NCBI GenBank assembly: GCA_013002925.1
Contig: JABDLQ010000131.1
Coordinates: forward strand, 1-8,803
Length of the DNA: 8,803 nt
Reading direction: 5' to 3'
Origin: Gammaproteobacteria bacterium
GTDB lineage: Bacteria > Pseudomonadota > Gammaproteobacteria > Steroidobacterales > SZUA-146
Part shown: positions 1 through 5,758 of the stretch, piece by piece
Layout: each line of letters opens with the position of its first letter
Numbering within the stretch: position 1 is the first letter of the stretch
The notes under the pieces: generated by a model
Database searches by the model: none
What the model was told of the DNA's origin: nothing
Seen by the model: only the letters and a program-made list of their open reading frames with translations
Translations under genes and position numbers: made by a program

Positions 1-300
1 GGCGCGAGAAGTCTCCGGGAACTGTTCTATGTCGACGATTTTGACAAGTTGGCGAGGACCCATGAAAATTTTGAGTGGCACGCTGCCTTGTCAGAACCCC
101 AGGAAAGTGACAACTGGACCGGCTACACCGGGTTTATCCACCAGGTGGTGTTTGAGAACTACCTCAGAAACCATCCGGCCCCGGAAGACTGTGAGTATTA
201 TATGTGCGGCCCGCCGATGATGAACTCCTCGGTGATCAAAATGCTCGAGGATCTTGGGGTCGAGCGCGACAATATATTACTTGATGACTTTGGCGGATAA
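1..300 (+). CDS. nqrF: Na+-translocating NADH:quinone reductase subunit F, C-terminal part (5' end outside window)
   Basis: The reading frame is open from base 1 and ends at TAA 298-300, giving the last 99 residues of NqrF. NqrF is the NADH-oxidising subunit of the sodium-pumping NQR complex in the inner membrane. It takes hydride from NADH onto FAD and passes electrons to a 2Fe-2S centre. Only the end of the ferredoxin-reductase-like NADH-binding domain is visible. It includes the YMCGPPMMN segment (about residues 68-76 of the visible part), whose cysteine lies near the flavin/NADH site in this family, and the characteristic C-terminal DNILLDDFGG. The 2Fe-2S and FAD domains must lie upstream of the window, as should nqrA-E if the operon has its usual order. 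The following apbE and nqrM strengthen the call. ATG codons inside this frame are internal, not starts. Confidence 0.96.
   Translation, partial: GARSLRELFYVDDFDKLARTHENFEWHAALSEPQESDNWTGYTGFIHQVVFENYLRNHPAPEDCEYYMCGPPMMNSSVIKMLEDLGVERDNILLDDFGG
292..297 (+). promoter_or_regulatory. Ribosome binding site supporting the apbE start at 305
   Basis: GGCGGA, overlapping the end of nqrF, lies 7 nt before ATG 305. The in-frame alternative ATG at 284 has only an AT-rich stretch upstream with no purine-rich motif, so 305 is preferred. The match to the Shine-Dalgarno consensus is moderate. Confidence 0.45.
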
Positions 301-304
301 TCGC

Positions 305-1384
305 ATGCCACACCGATTTCATCACGTGACACCCAAATCTCCCGGGCCATGTTCTGCCAGGCGATTGGCACCAGCCATTTTGTTCTGCTTTTTGCTAGCC
401 CAGGTCGCCTGTACCACAGAATCCAGTCAACCAATCTTTGAACTTTCCGGTATGGCGATGGGTACCAGCTACAGTGTCAAGCTGGTAGGCCCGGTTCCAC
501 AGACAGAGCAGCGGGCAATTGCGCGTGATGTCAGCATGCAACTCGAGCACATCGATGCACTCATGTCGACCTGGCGCCCCGACTCCGAACTGTCACTGTT
601 TAATGCCAGCACCAGCACTGACTGGTTTGCAATCAGTGACGATACTCATGCCGTGATGGACGCAGCACTCAGTGTAGGTCGTCTGACTGACGGAGCGTTT
701 GATGTGACGGTTGGGCCTCTGGTCGATCTGTGGGGGTTTGGACCCCAATCATCACCTGCAGAACCTCCTTCGCAACAGCAAATCGACGCATTGCGTCAAC
801 GTACCGGTATAGAGTTGCTTGCCTTGCAGTCCGAACCTCCGGCACTGCGAAAAACCCGGCAGGAGGTGTCTGTGGATTTGTCCGGCATCGCCAAAGGGTA
901 TGCCGTCGACCGTTTGGCCACAGTGCTGGATGCACGCAATATCGAACATTACCTGGTGGAGATTGGCGGCGAACTGCGTGCCCGTGGGTTGAATGCCCGC
1001 GGCGAACGCTGGACCATTGCGGTTGAGCGGCCGGCGGCGAATCAACGCTCGGTGCATCGTCTGATCCGCATCAGCAATGCAGCGGTAGCCACATCCGGCA
1101 ACTATCGTAACTATTTTGAACACGCTGGTACACGCTATGCACACACATTGGATCCACGCACCGGCAGCCCGGTCACGCACACCCTGGCCTCGGTAACTGT
1201 GGTTGGAGCGTCGGCCATGCTGGCGGATGCGCTAGCCACGGGACTGACTGTGCTGGGTCCTGTGGATGGTTTTAATCTGGCAGTACGTGAAGAATTGGCC
1301 GCATTATTTATCAGCCGTACAGACGGCGGTTTTACAGAGCGCAGCACGCCGTCTTTGCATCGTCTGTTGGCAGGTGCGCCATGA
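305..1384 (+). CDS. apbE: FAD:protein FMN transferase ApbE
   Basis: The 359-residue product belongs to the ApbE family, which uses FAD to attach FMN covalently to threonine in target proteins. In NQR operons the targets are NqrB and NqrC. Visible motifs in order are MGTSYSV (52-58), STWRPDSELSLFN (88-100), DGAFDVTVGPLVDLWGFG (129-146), VDLSGIAKGYAVDRLA (190-205), EIGGELRARG (219-228), ATSGNYRNYF (262-271), HTLDPRTGSPV (280-290) and ADALATGLTVLG (307-318). The last contains the Asp/Thr typical of the Mg2+ site. The N-terminus has a basic stretch, a hydrophobic core (about 22-35) and Cys36, consistent with a periplasmic lipoprotein. However, the lipobox reads AQVAC, with Gln where Leu/Val is usual, so lipidation is uncertain. 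The start lies 4 nt after the nqrF stop. The stop TGA overlaps the nqrM ATG by 4 nt (ATGA), indicating translational coupling. Confidence 0.95.
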   Translation: MPHRFHHVTPKSPGPCSARRLAPAILFCFLLAQVACTTESSQPIFELSGMAMGTSYSVKLVGPVPQTEQRAIARDVSMQLEHIDALMSTWRPDSELSLFNASTSTDWFAISDDTHAVMDAALSVGRLTDGAFDVTVGPLVDLWGFGPQSSPAEPPSQQQIDALRQRTGIELLALQSEPPALRKTRQEVSVDLSGIAKGYAVDRLATVLDARNIEHYLVEIGGELRARGLNARGERWTIAVERPAANQRSVHRLIRISNAAVATSGNYRNYFEHAGTRYAHTLDPRTGSPVTHTLASVTVVGASAMLADALATGLTVLGPVDGFNLAVREELAALFISRTDGGFTERSTPSLHRLLAGAP

Positions 1385-1575
1385 ATTTTGTGCTGCTTTT
1401 TGTGGTCAGTGCAGCCGTCATGCTGACGGTGATTCTGCTGATGAGCATTGGTGTACTGTTTGGACGGCGTGCCATCAGCGGTAGTTGCGGCGGGCTAAAC
1501 CAGGCGGGCGGTTGCGCACTGTGTTCCGGCGACTGTCCGGAACGTAACACGACACCTAACACTCCCGAGGAGTAG
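1381..1575 (+). CDS. nqrM: Na+-NQR maturation factor NqrM
   Basis: A 64-residue protein with one N-terminal membrane segment (about residues 3-27) followed by a short cysteine-rich tail. The cysteines are Cys36 in SGSCGGLN and Cys45, Cys48 and Cys52 in GCALCSGDC. This arrangement and size match NqrM (formerly DUF539), which is needed for assembly of the NQR complex. It is proposed to deliver iron for the metal centre between NqrD and NqrE. The gene overlaps the end of apbE by 4 nt and has no strong ribosome site of its own, so it is probably translated by coupling. The order nqrF-apbE-nqrM is the classical one in gammaproteobacteria. Function is assigned by family; the iron-delivery role is literature inference, not visible here. 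Confidence 0.94.
   Translation: MNFVLLFVVSAAVMLTVILLMSIGVLFGRRAISGSCGGLNQAGGCALCSGDCPERNTTPNTPEE
1567..1572 (+). promoter_or_regulatory. Strong ribosome binding site of the CBS-domain gene
   Basis: GAGGAG overlaps the end of nqrM and lies 5 nt before ATG 1578. It fixes the start of the CBS gene and implies continued translation from the nqr transcript. Confidence 0.65.
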
Positions 1576-1577
1576 TC

Positions 1578-1979
1578 ATGCCAAAATCATGTAATGCTTC
1601 AGACTATATGTGCGCTTCACTGATTACGTTCAGCCCTGATATGCCGGTGCTCGATGCCATCAACCAGCTGATCGTGCACAGCATCTCCGGTGCACCGGTA
1701 GTTGATGACCGCGGCAATCTGGTCGGCATGCTATCGGAACTGGATTGTCTGAAAGTTGCCCTGCAAAGTGGATACTACGGCGATGCCGGTGGCCGCGTGT
1801 CCGAATACATGAGCACCGATGTTAAGACGATCGATGAGTCAACCAGTATCGTCGATCTGGCGCAGATGTTCATGCGCTCCTCGTATCGCAGGTATCCCGT
1901 GATGGCAAACGATCACATGGTGGGACAGATCAGTCGCCACGATGTCCTGCGGGCGCTTGAGGATCTTGCCAAGGGGTAG
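1578..1979 (+). CDS. Small protein of two CBS domains
   Basis: The 133-residue protein is almost entirely a CBS pair: CBS1 about residues 8-65 (with SISGAPVVDDRGNLVGMLSE) and CBS2 about 74-128 (with YRRYPVMANDHMVGQISRHD). Both show the strand-helix pattern ending in a G-x-(L/I)-S-x-x-D signature. CBS pairs usually form a dimeric disc that binds adenine nucleotides such as AMP, ATP or SAM and regulates a partner. No catalytic or membrane domain is attached and there is no signal peptide, so this is a stand-alone cytoplasmic sensor. It starts 2 nt after nqrM and has a good ribosome site, so it is likely the last gene of the nqr operon. A role in tuning NQR or quinone metabolism to energy charge is inference only. 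Cys5, Cys12 and Cys57 are present, but no metal motif is evident. Confidence 0.88.
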   Translation: MPKSCNASDYMCASLITFSPDMPVLDAINQLIVHSISGAPVVDDRGNLVGMLSELDCLKVALQSGYYGDAGGRVSEYMSTDVKTIDESTSIVDLAQMFMRSSYRRYPVMANDHMVGQISRHDVLRALEDLAKG

Positions 1980-2000
1980 CTCCAGAAAACCGGGGGCATT

Positions 2001-2035
2001 CGCAAACCAGAGGCAGCCGCAAACCAGGGACTGCC
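2001..2035 (+). repeat. Two-copy 17-bp imperfect tandem repeat with weak hairpin in the convergent intergenic region
   Basis: CGCAAACCAGAGGCAGC (2001-2017) is followed directly by CGCAAACCAGGGACTGC (2018-2034), identical at 14 of 17 positions. GGCAG (2012-2016) can also pair with CTGCC (2031-2035) around a 14-nt loop. It lies between the CBS gene stop and the convergent prenyltransferase stop. There is no T-tract, so it is not a convincing intrinsic terminator. Confidence 0.4.
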
Positions 2036-2056
2036 AATGTACTCCTGTCGACCTTT

Positions 2057-3016
2057 TCACACCATAAACAGCAGAAATCCGACCAGCCAGAGACAACCGA
2101 GCAACTGAATCGCCAGTGTGATCTGAATGCCGGTCACCAGCTTTGGATGCGGTGGTGGTGTAATGCATGCTGTCGCGCGAAAGGCCAGTATCAGCAGAAC
2201 CGCAGGCAGCGCCAGCAGCAGGATCGAAAATTGTCCCGACGCTACCAGCGCCCCGAGAAAACCAAAGGCCAGTACCTGCATGATCGCGTATACGACGGCC
2301 ACACCGCGTGCGCCAACACGCACCGCCAGCGTACGTTTACCCGCCGCTTCGTCGGCTGCAATATCAGGAACTTCATTGATCTGTAGTATGGCTGCTACCC
2401 ATAAACCGACGCTCAAAGAGAGCCAGAACAGCGTCAGATCAAACGTGCCGGTAAACAACCAGGCCGCTCCATTGACCGGCAGCACACCAAATGCCAGCAC
2501 AATTGCCAACTCACCCAAACCATGCGCGATCAGTTGAATTCGTGGCATGGAATACAGCACGCCCAGGGCAATTCCGGCTGCCCCCATCCAGAGCACATAC
2601 AGACCCTTGAGCGCTACGAGCACGCCACCGGCCAGGAGTGCCAGCCCGAACAGCAAATAACTCAGCTGCGCCATCTCGGACCGGCTCATGACACCGTTTT
2701 GGATAAACCGGGACCCGCCAGTGAACGGATGAATCCGAGCCATGTTGTTCACATCTGTCCCACTGATGTCATCACCCACATCGTTGTAGACATTGCTCGC
2801 AGCATGCACCAGCACCGTGGCCAGAAGCGCCAATATAAACACAGCACCATCAAAGCTACCGGTATATTTGAAGCCCCAGGCAAAGCCGACCAGCACCGGT
2901 AGCACCGAAGCTGTAAAAAACTTTGGTCGGGTCGCGAAAAACATGCGTTTGACCGTGGCCCCGATTGAATCCCCGGCGAAGGTTCGTGGGTCTGGCTCGG
3001 CAGTATGACTTGTCAT
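2057..3016 (-). CDS. UbiA-superfamily prenyltransferase, MenA-like (probable 1,4-dihydroxy-2-naphthoate polyprenyltransferase)
   Basis: The 319-residue product is a multi-pass inner-membrane protein with about eight to nine hydrophobic segments. Two Asp-rich motifs bind the Mg2+-prenyl diphosphate in this superfamily: SNVYNDVGDDISGTD (74-88), and NEVPDIAADEAAGKRTLAVR (214-233) containing DxxxD. The phrase HPFTGGSRFIQNGVMS (96-111) after motif one resembles MenA-type enzymes, which attach the isoprenoid tail to dihydroxynaphthoate during menaquinone synthesis. Other UbiA-family aromatic acceptors are possible, and no other men gene is in view, so the substrate is not settled. ATG 3016 is preferred over the in-frame TTG at 3052: GGAA lies upstream, a candidate promoter overlaps the TTG, and length then matches the family. 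The gene is convergent to the nqr tail and divergent from the cytochrome gene. Confidence 0.85.
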   Translation of the reverse strand: MTSHTAEPDPRTFAGDSIGATVKRMFFATRPKFFTASVLPVLVGFAWGFKYTGSFDGAVFILALLATVLVHAASNVYNDVGDDISGTDVNNMARIHPFTGGSRFIQNGVMSRSEMAQLSYLLFGLALLAGGVLVALKGLYVLWMGAAGIALGVLYSMPRIQLIAHGLGELAIVLAFGVLPVNGAAWLFTGTFDLTLFWLSLSVGLWVAAILQINEVPDIAADEAAGKRTLAVRVGARGVAVVYAIMQVLAFGFLGALVASGQFSILLLALPAVLLILAFRATACITPPPHPKLVTGIQITLAIQLLGCLWLVGFLLFMV

Positions 3017-3050
3017 AAGTAGTTTCCGTAATTGCTTATCTTGAATAGTC

Positions 3051-3079
3051 AATAAAATCGTCGATTACAGGCAATTCAA
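3051..3079 (-). promoter_or_regulatory. Candidate promoter for the prenyltransferase gene
   Basis: Read on the minus strand, TTGAAT (complement of 3074-3079) is a -35-like hexamer. It is separated by 17 nt from a -10-like TTTATT (complement of 3051-3056). Each hexamer matches the sigma70 consensus at 4 of 6 positions. The implied transcript start near 3044 leaves a leader of about 28 nt before ATG 3016. This is weak and rests on sequence matching only. Confidence 0.3.
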
Positions 3080-3158
3080 GCAGTGATCAGCAGCCTGGTT
3101 ACTGACAATTCTTTACGACGTTTGGTGTACGTTGCTGGTTATCATCAGGGTCGTTTTG

Positions 3159-3164
3159 TATAAT
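3159..3164 (+). promoter_or_regulatory. Candidate -10 element for the cytochrome c gene
   Basis: A perfect TATAAT at 3159-3164 lies about 64 nt before the chosen start of the diheme cytochrome gene. The hexamer 17 nt upstream (TGGTTA, 3136-3141) is a poor -35, so an activator may be needed. A short perfect inverted repeat, GGCATAATGCC, occurs downstream at 3195-3205 in the presumed leader. Confidence 0.45.
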
Positions 3165-3214
3165 TTATGTGCAGTCTGATTGCAGATTGCTATCGGCATA
3201 ATGCCTTCAAACAA

Positions 3215-3219
3215 AAGGA
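3215..3219 (+). promoter_or_regulatory. Ribosome binding site deciding the cytochrome c start
   Basis: AAGGA is placed 8 nt before ATG 3228. The in-frame TTG at 3180 and ATG at 3201 have no comparable motif, and starting at 3228 places a compact signal peptide directly at the N-terminus. Confidence 0.6.
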
Positions 3220-3227
3220 TCGTCAAA

Positions 3228-3842
3228 ATGTTCTATCGTTTTATCGTCAGGCTCATGATTACGTTATGCTCCGTCGCCGCCCTGCATGTGGGTGCTGCAA
3301 GCCTCGAAGCGCAGGTAAAAGATTGCGAAGGTTGTCATGGTCCAGATGGCGTCAGCCAGTGCCCTGATATGCCCACCATCGCGGGTGTTTCTATCGCGTC
3401 CCATGAGGAGGCCATGTTTGCGTATCTGGACGGTCTACGACCCTGCGAGAAAAGCGACTATCGCCACGGGGACACCAGTCGGGCAGCCACCGATATGTGC
3501 ACCGTTGCCAAGGCCCTGTCCGAGGACGACATTGCTGCGCTTGCAGAGTATTTTGCCGACAAGAAATTTGTCGCTATGAAACAAACCACAGATGCCGGCA
3601 AGGCCAAGGCCGGGGAGGCCGTGCATGAGGCTGAATGCAAACTCTGTCACAGTGATGGCGGCAGCAACCCTGAAGATGACGCGGGCATTTTGGCGGGACA
3701 ACCGATGGGCTATTTGAAAAAAGCCTTCAAAGAGTATCGCTCCGAAACGCGGGAGCAGCCCAAGAAAATGAAGTCAAAAATCGATGCCCTGTCGGATGAA
3801 GACATTGATGCACTCGTCCACTTTTATGCAAGTCAGCAATAA
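3228..3842 (+). CDS. Periplasmic diheme cytochrome c (c4/c553-like)
   Basis: The 204-residue product begins with a signal peptide: basic residues at 4 and 8, a hydrophobic core to about 22, and probable cleavage near Ala23/Ala24 before SLEAQ. Two class I cytochrome c domains follow. Domain 1 has the heme motif CEGCH (33-37), PTIAG (49-53) and candidate axial Met90, followed by KALSEDDIAALAEYFA (95-110). Domain 2 has CKLCH (137-141), ILAGQPMGYL (154-163) and candidate axial Met181 before the matching DALSDEDIDALVHFYA (186-201). The tandem layout is that of cytochrome c4 and related soluble electron carriers, including the cytochrome subunit of flavocytochrome c. Domain 1 carries three additional cysteines (45, 73, 91), which is unusual. 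No flavoprotein or oxidase partner gene is adjacent. A shuttle role between inner-membrane dehydrogenases and a terminal acceptor is inferred. Confidence 0.92.
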   Translation: MFYRFIVRLMITLCSVAALHVGAASLEAQVKDCEGCHGPDGVSQCPDMPTIAGVSIASHEEAMFAYLDGLRPCEKSDYRHGDTSRAATDMCTVAKALSEDDIAALAEYFADKKFVAMKQTTDAGKAKAGEAVHEAECKLCHSDGGSNPEDDAGILAGQPMGYLKKAFKEYRSETREQPKKMKSKIDALSDEDIDALVHFYASQQ

Positions 3843-3891
3843 ATCAGCGTTGCCACTTATACTGTGGGATCGTGTCTGAAGTTCATAGCCC

Positions 3892-3896
3892 GGGGA
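3892..3896 (+). promoter_or_regulatory. Ribosome binding site favouring ATG 3902 for the SnoaL-like gene
   Basis: GGGGA lies 5 nt before ATG 3902. The longer in-frame GTG start at 3872 would add ten poorly structured residues and has a weaker upstream match. Confidence 0.5.
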
Positions 3897-3901
3897 AACA
3901 C

Positions 3902-4297
3902 ATGGTTGAATCTGCACGTGTAGATCAAACGGTTCGCCCGCCAGCCTGGGTGGTGGACCTTTTTACGACAATCGATGCACAGGACCCGACAGCGTTTGCC
4001 GATTTTCTGACAACGGATGCCACGTTTATTTTTGGCAATGCACCTGCCGTGCATGGGCGTGAGGCCATCATCGCTGCGGTGAGCGAGTTTTTTTCGACGA
4101 TCAAGGCACTACGACATGAGTTGATGCTGGTGATACAGCAGGGTAGTACGCTCGTGTGCAACGGCATGGTGACCTATACACGACAGGACGATACTGATGT
4201 GACCCTGCCTTTCTCAGACACGTTTACGTTGCACAATGACAAAGTACAGGTGTACCAGATTTATATGGATATTGGGCCAGTATACGGGACTGTTTAA
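3902..4297 (+). CDS. SnoaL/NTF2-like domain protein of unknown function
   Basis: The 131-residue product has the size and pattern of the NTF2-like (SnoaL) alpha+beta barrel. An N-terminal helix (PAWVVDLFTTIDAQDPTAF) is followed by FADFLTTDATFIFGN and HGREAIIAAVSEFFSTI. Strands then follow: HELMLVIQQGSTLVCNGMVTYT, VTLPFSDTFTLHNDKVQVYQIYMD. The fold is used by small isomerases, dehydratases and ligand-binding proteins, and by many uncharacterised proteins. No reaction can be assigned. It has no signal peptide, so it is presumably cytoplasmic. It begins 59 nt after the cytochrome c stop on the same strand; a TATACT at 3858-3863 is a possible -10 without a clear -35. Co-transcription with the cytochrome gene is possible but not shown. 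An in-frame GTG at 3872 is the alternative start. Confidence 0.78.
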   Translation: MVESARVDQTVRPPAWVVDLFTTIDAQDPTAFADFLTTDATFIFGNAPAVHGREAIIAAVSEFFSTIKALRHELMLVIQQGSTLVCNGMVTYTRQDDTDVTLPFSDTFTLHNDKVQVYQIYMDIGPVYGTV

Positions 4298-4320
4298 ACC
4301 CCCGGCTGTGCATCGGGTTT
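4296..4320. terminator. Weak bidirectional hairpin between convergent genes
   Basis: AAACCC (4296-4301) can pair with GGGTTT (4315-4320) around a 13-nt loop. It lies between the stop of the SnoaL-like gene and the stop of the convergent radical SAM gene. The stem is short and neither strand has a long T-tract, so this is only a candidate. Confidence 0.25.
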
Positions 4321-4357
4321 GCAGCGTATTTTGCGTTTCAACGGGAAACAGCGGCAG

Positions 4358-5749
4358 CTATTTACCAGCCGCGCCGGTATTTTTTCGATGATCGCCATCA
4401 GGCAGCTTATGACCGAAGTTCGGTGCAGGCTGTAATTGGTCGTCGTTACGTCCAAAAGATTTCATCGAGCGTGTCAATTCCTGGAGATACACGGAATGTT
4501 CGCTTTTAATATGGTGACGCATTTGCTCGCGAAACTGGTTAACACCCATCAGAAATTCGCGCATCATTACCACCCATAGGTACATGCCGCGGGACGTCAG
4601 GGCATAACCATCGTGCTGTAACCGGATCGCCCCCAGGGCCCGAAAGAGCAGAAGTTCCTTCCACAGGGCTCGGGGCACACCAGGGCCAGACAGTTGTTTC
4701 AATCGGGCATGCGGCATTGCTAATCCGAAGAGTCCGACAAGTAACGAATAGCGGCGTTGTTCACGAACGTTGAATGTCCGATGCATAACCGTACCGGTGT
4801 GTCCGCGTTCGATTCTGTTGATATAACGTCGAATCGAAAAACTGGTGGAGTACATCGTTCCGCCGATATAGCTGAACGCACCACTGCCAACACCCAGGTA
4901 CTCATCATGATCTACGATGTATTCGTCGATCATGGCCGGGCCACGGGAAAAGCACCATGCAGATGTCGGCCGGTAAGTGGGTTGCATGGACGAGACAATC
5001 TGCCGATACAAGGCTTTTTCGGTGGAAAAGTTAATGGTTCCGATGTGCTTTTTCATGGCACGTCGGGTTTGAGTGGCGGGCATCAGGGGATAAAACGACA
5101 CCTGATCAATACCAATACTGTGCAATACATCAATGTCGTGACGCACGGATGCGGCATCCTGATGCGGAAAATTAAACATCAGGTCCGCGTTCAATGTGTC
5201 AAATACACCTTGCGTCCGAGCCAGTCTTTCGGCAATTTCAGCGCCGCTGCCGTAGCGTTCATACCGACCCATTTCGCGCAACAGGGCGTCATCAAAACTC
5301 TGTACACCAACCGAGAGCCGAGCCACTCCAGCGTCTCGTAAAGAATTGATCAGATCCGGCTTGAGGTGATCCGGGTTCGTCTCAACTGAAATCTTGCCAT
5401 TGATTCCAAGAGAACGTAACAGACGGATGGTCTGCACGAGTTGGTCCGGATTGACAGTGGGCGTGCCTCCACCAAAGTACACGTCGGTAAACCCGAATCC
5501 CTGGTCAACGTAACGGCGAATTTCTATGTGCAAGGCCCGAAAATAGCGCGTGGCGAATTCCACATCATATTGCACGCGATGAAATGTACAAAATGAGCAC
5601 AGCGCTTCGCAAAACGGAATGTGAATGTACAGTACCCGGCCGCCCTTTCCAGGTGGTACAGAAATGTCACTAAACGGCGTTGTCTGAAAATTCAATGTGC
5701 GACTGATGAGGGGGCGTAATGCCACACCAAACAGACGTTCCAGAGCCAT
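4358..5749 (-). CDS. HemN-like radical SAM protein (coproporphyrinogen III oxidase family) in the mtrAB operon
   Basis: The 463-residue protein has a radical SAM core. YIHIPFCEALCSFC carries the 4Fe-4S cysteines (Cys47, Cys51, Cys54). FGGGTP (92-97) fits the SAM-binding glycine motif, followed by SVETNPDHL (121-129), RLSVGVQSFDD (144-154) and DLMFNFPHQ (189-197). The C-terminal part (about 370-430, with GYALTSRGMYLW) resembles the HemN_C winged-helix region. The order matches the HemN/HemW/ChuW-HutW superfamily, which acts on porphyrins or heme. The fourth cysteine that true HemN has two residues after its third (CxxxCxxCxC) is Phe56, so classical coproporphyrinogen III oxidation is unlikely. 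HemW-like heme handling or ChuW/HutW-like heme chemistry are alternatives. The ATG lies 9 nt after the mtrB stop with no clear ribosome site, suggesting translational coupling. The association with a decaheme cytochrome suggests a heme-related role; this is inference. Confidence 0.85.
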   Translation of the reverse strand: MALERLFGVALRPLISRTLNFQTTPFSDISVPPGKGGRVLYIHIPFCEALCSFCTFHRVQYDVEFATRYFRALHIEIRRYVDQGFGFTDVYFGGGTPTVNPDQLVQTIRLLRSLGINGKISVETNPDHLKPDLINSLRDAGVARLSVGVQSFDDALLREMGRYERYGSGAEIAERLARTQGVFDTLNADLMFNFPHQDAASVRHDIDVLHSIGIDQVSFYPLMPATQTRRAMKKHIGTINFSTEKALYRQIVSSMQPTYRPTSAWCFSRGPAMIDEYIVDHDEYLGVGSGAFSYIGGTMYSTSFSIRRYINRIERGHTGTVMHRTFNVREQRRYSLLVGLFGLAMPHARLKQLSGPGVPRALWKELLLFRALGAIRLQHDGYALTSRGMYLWVVMMREFLMGVNQFREQMRHHIKSEHSVYLQELTRSMKSFGRNDDQLQPAPNFGHKLPDGDHRKNTGAAGK

Positions 5750-5758
5750 CAGAACAAA

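Noticed and set aside
752..1180. 142-codon minus-strand open frame within apbE
   Set aside because: The plus-strand frame carries the complete set of ApbE motifs, so this is a shadow.
2127..2902. Two overlapping plus-strand open frames (136 and 126 codons) within the prenyltransferase region
   Set aside because: They lie opposite a membrane protein with both Asp-rich UbiA motifs; composition is Thr/Ser/Gln-rich shadow sequence.
3041..3054. FNR-like box (TTGA-N4-TCAA) near the prenyltransferase start
   Set aside because: The half-sites are separated by 4 nt, whereas the FNR consensus needs 6 nt between TTGA and TCAA.
3180..3227. Longer cytochrome c start at TTG 3180 or ATG 3201
   Set aside because: Neither has a ribosome site; both would put hydrophilic residues before the signal peptide, while ATG 3228 has AAGGA at good spacing.
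4757..5341. 194-codon open frame on the plus strand inside the radical SAM gene
   Set aside because: Antisense to a gene with clear radical SAM motifs; the translation shows no recognisable domain and there is no ribosome site.
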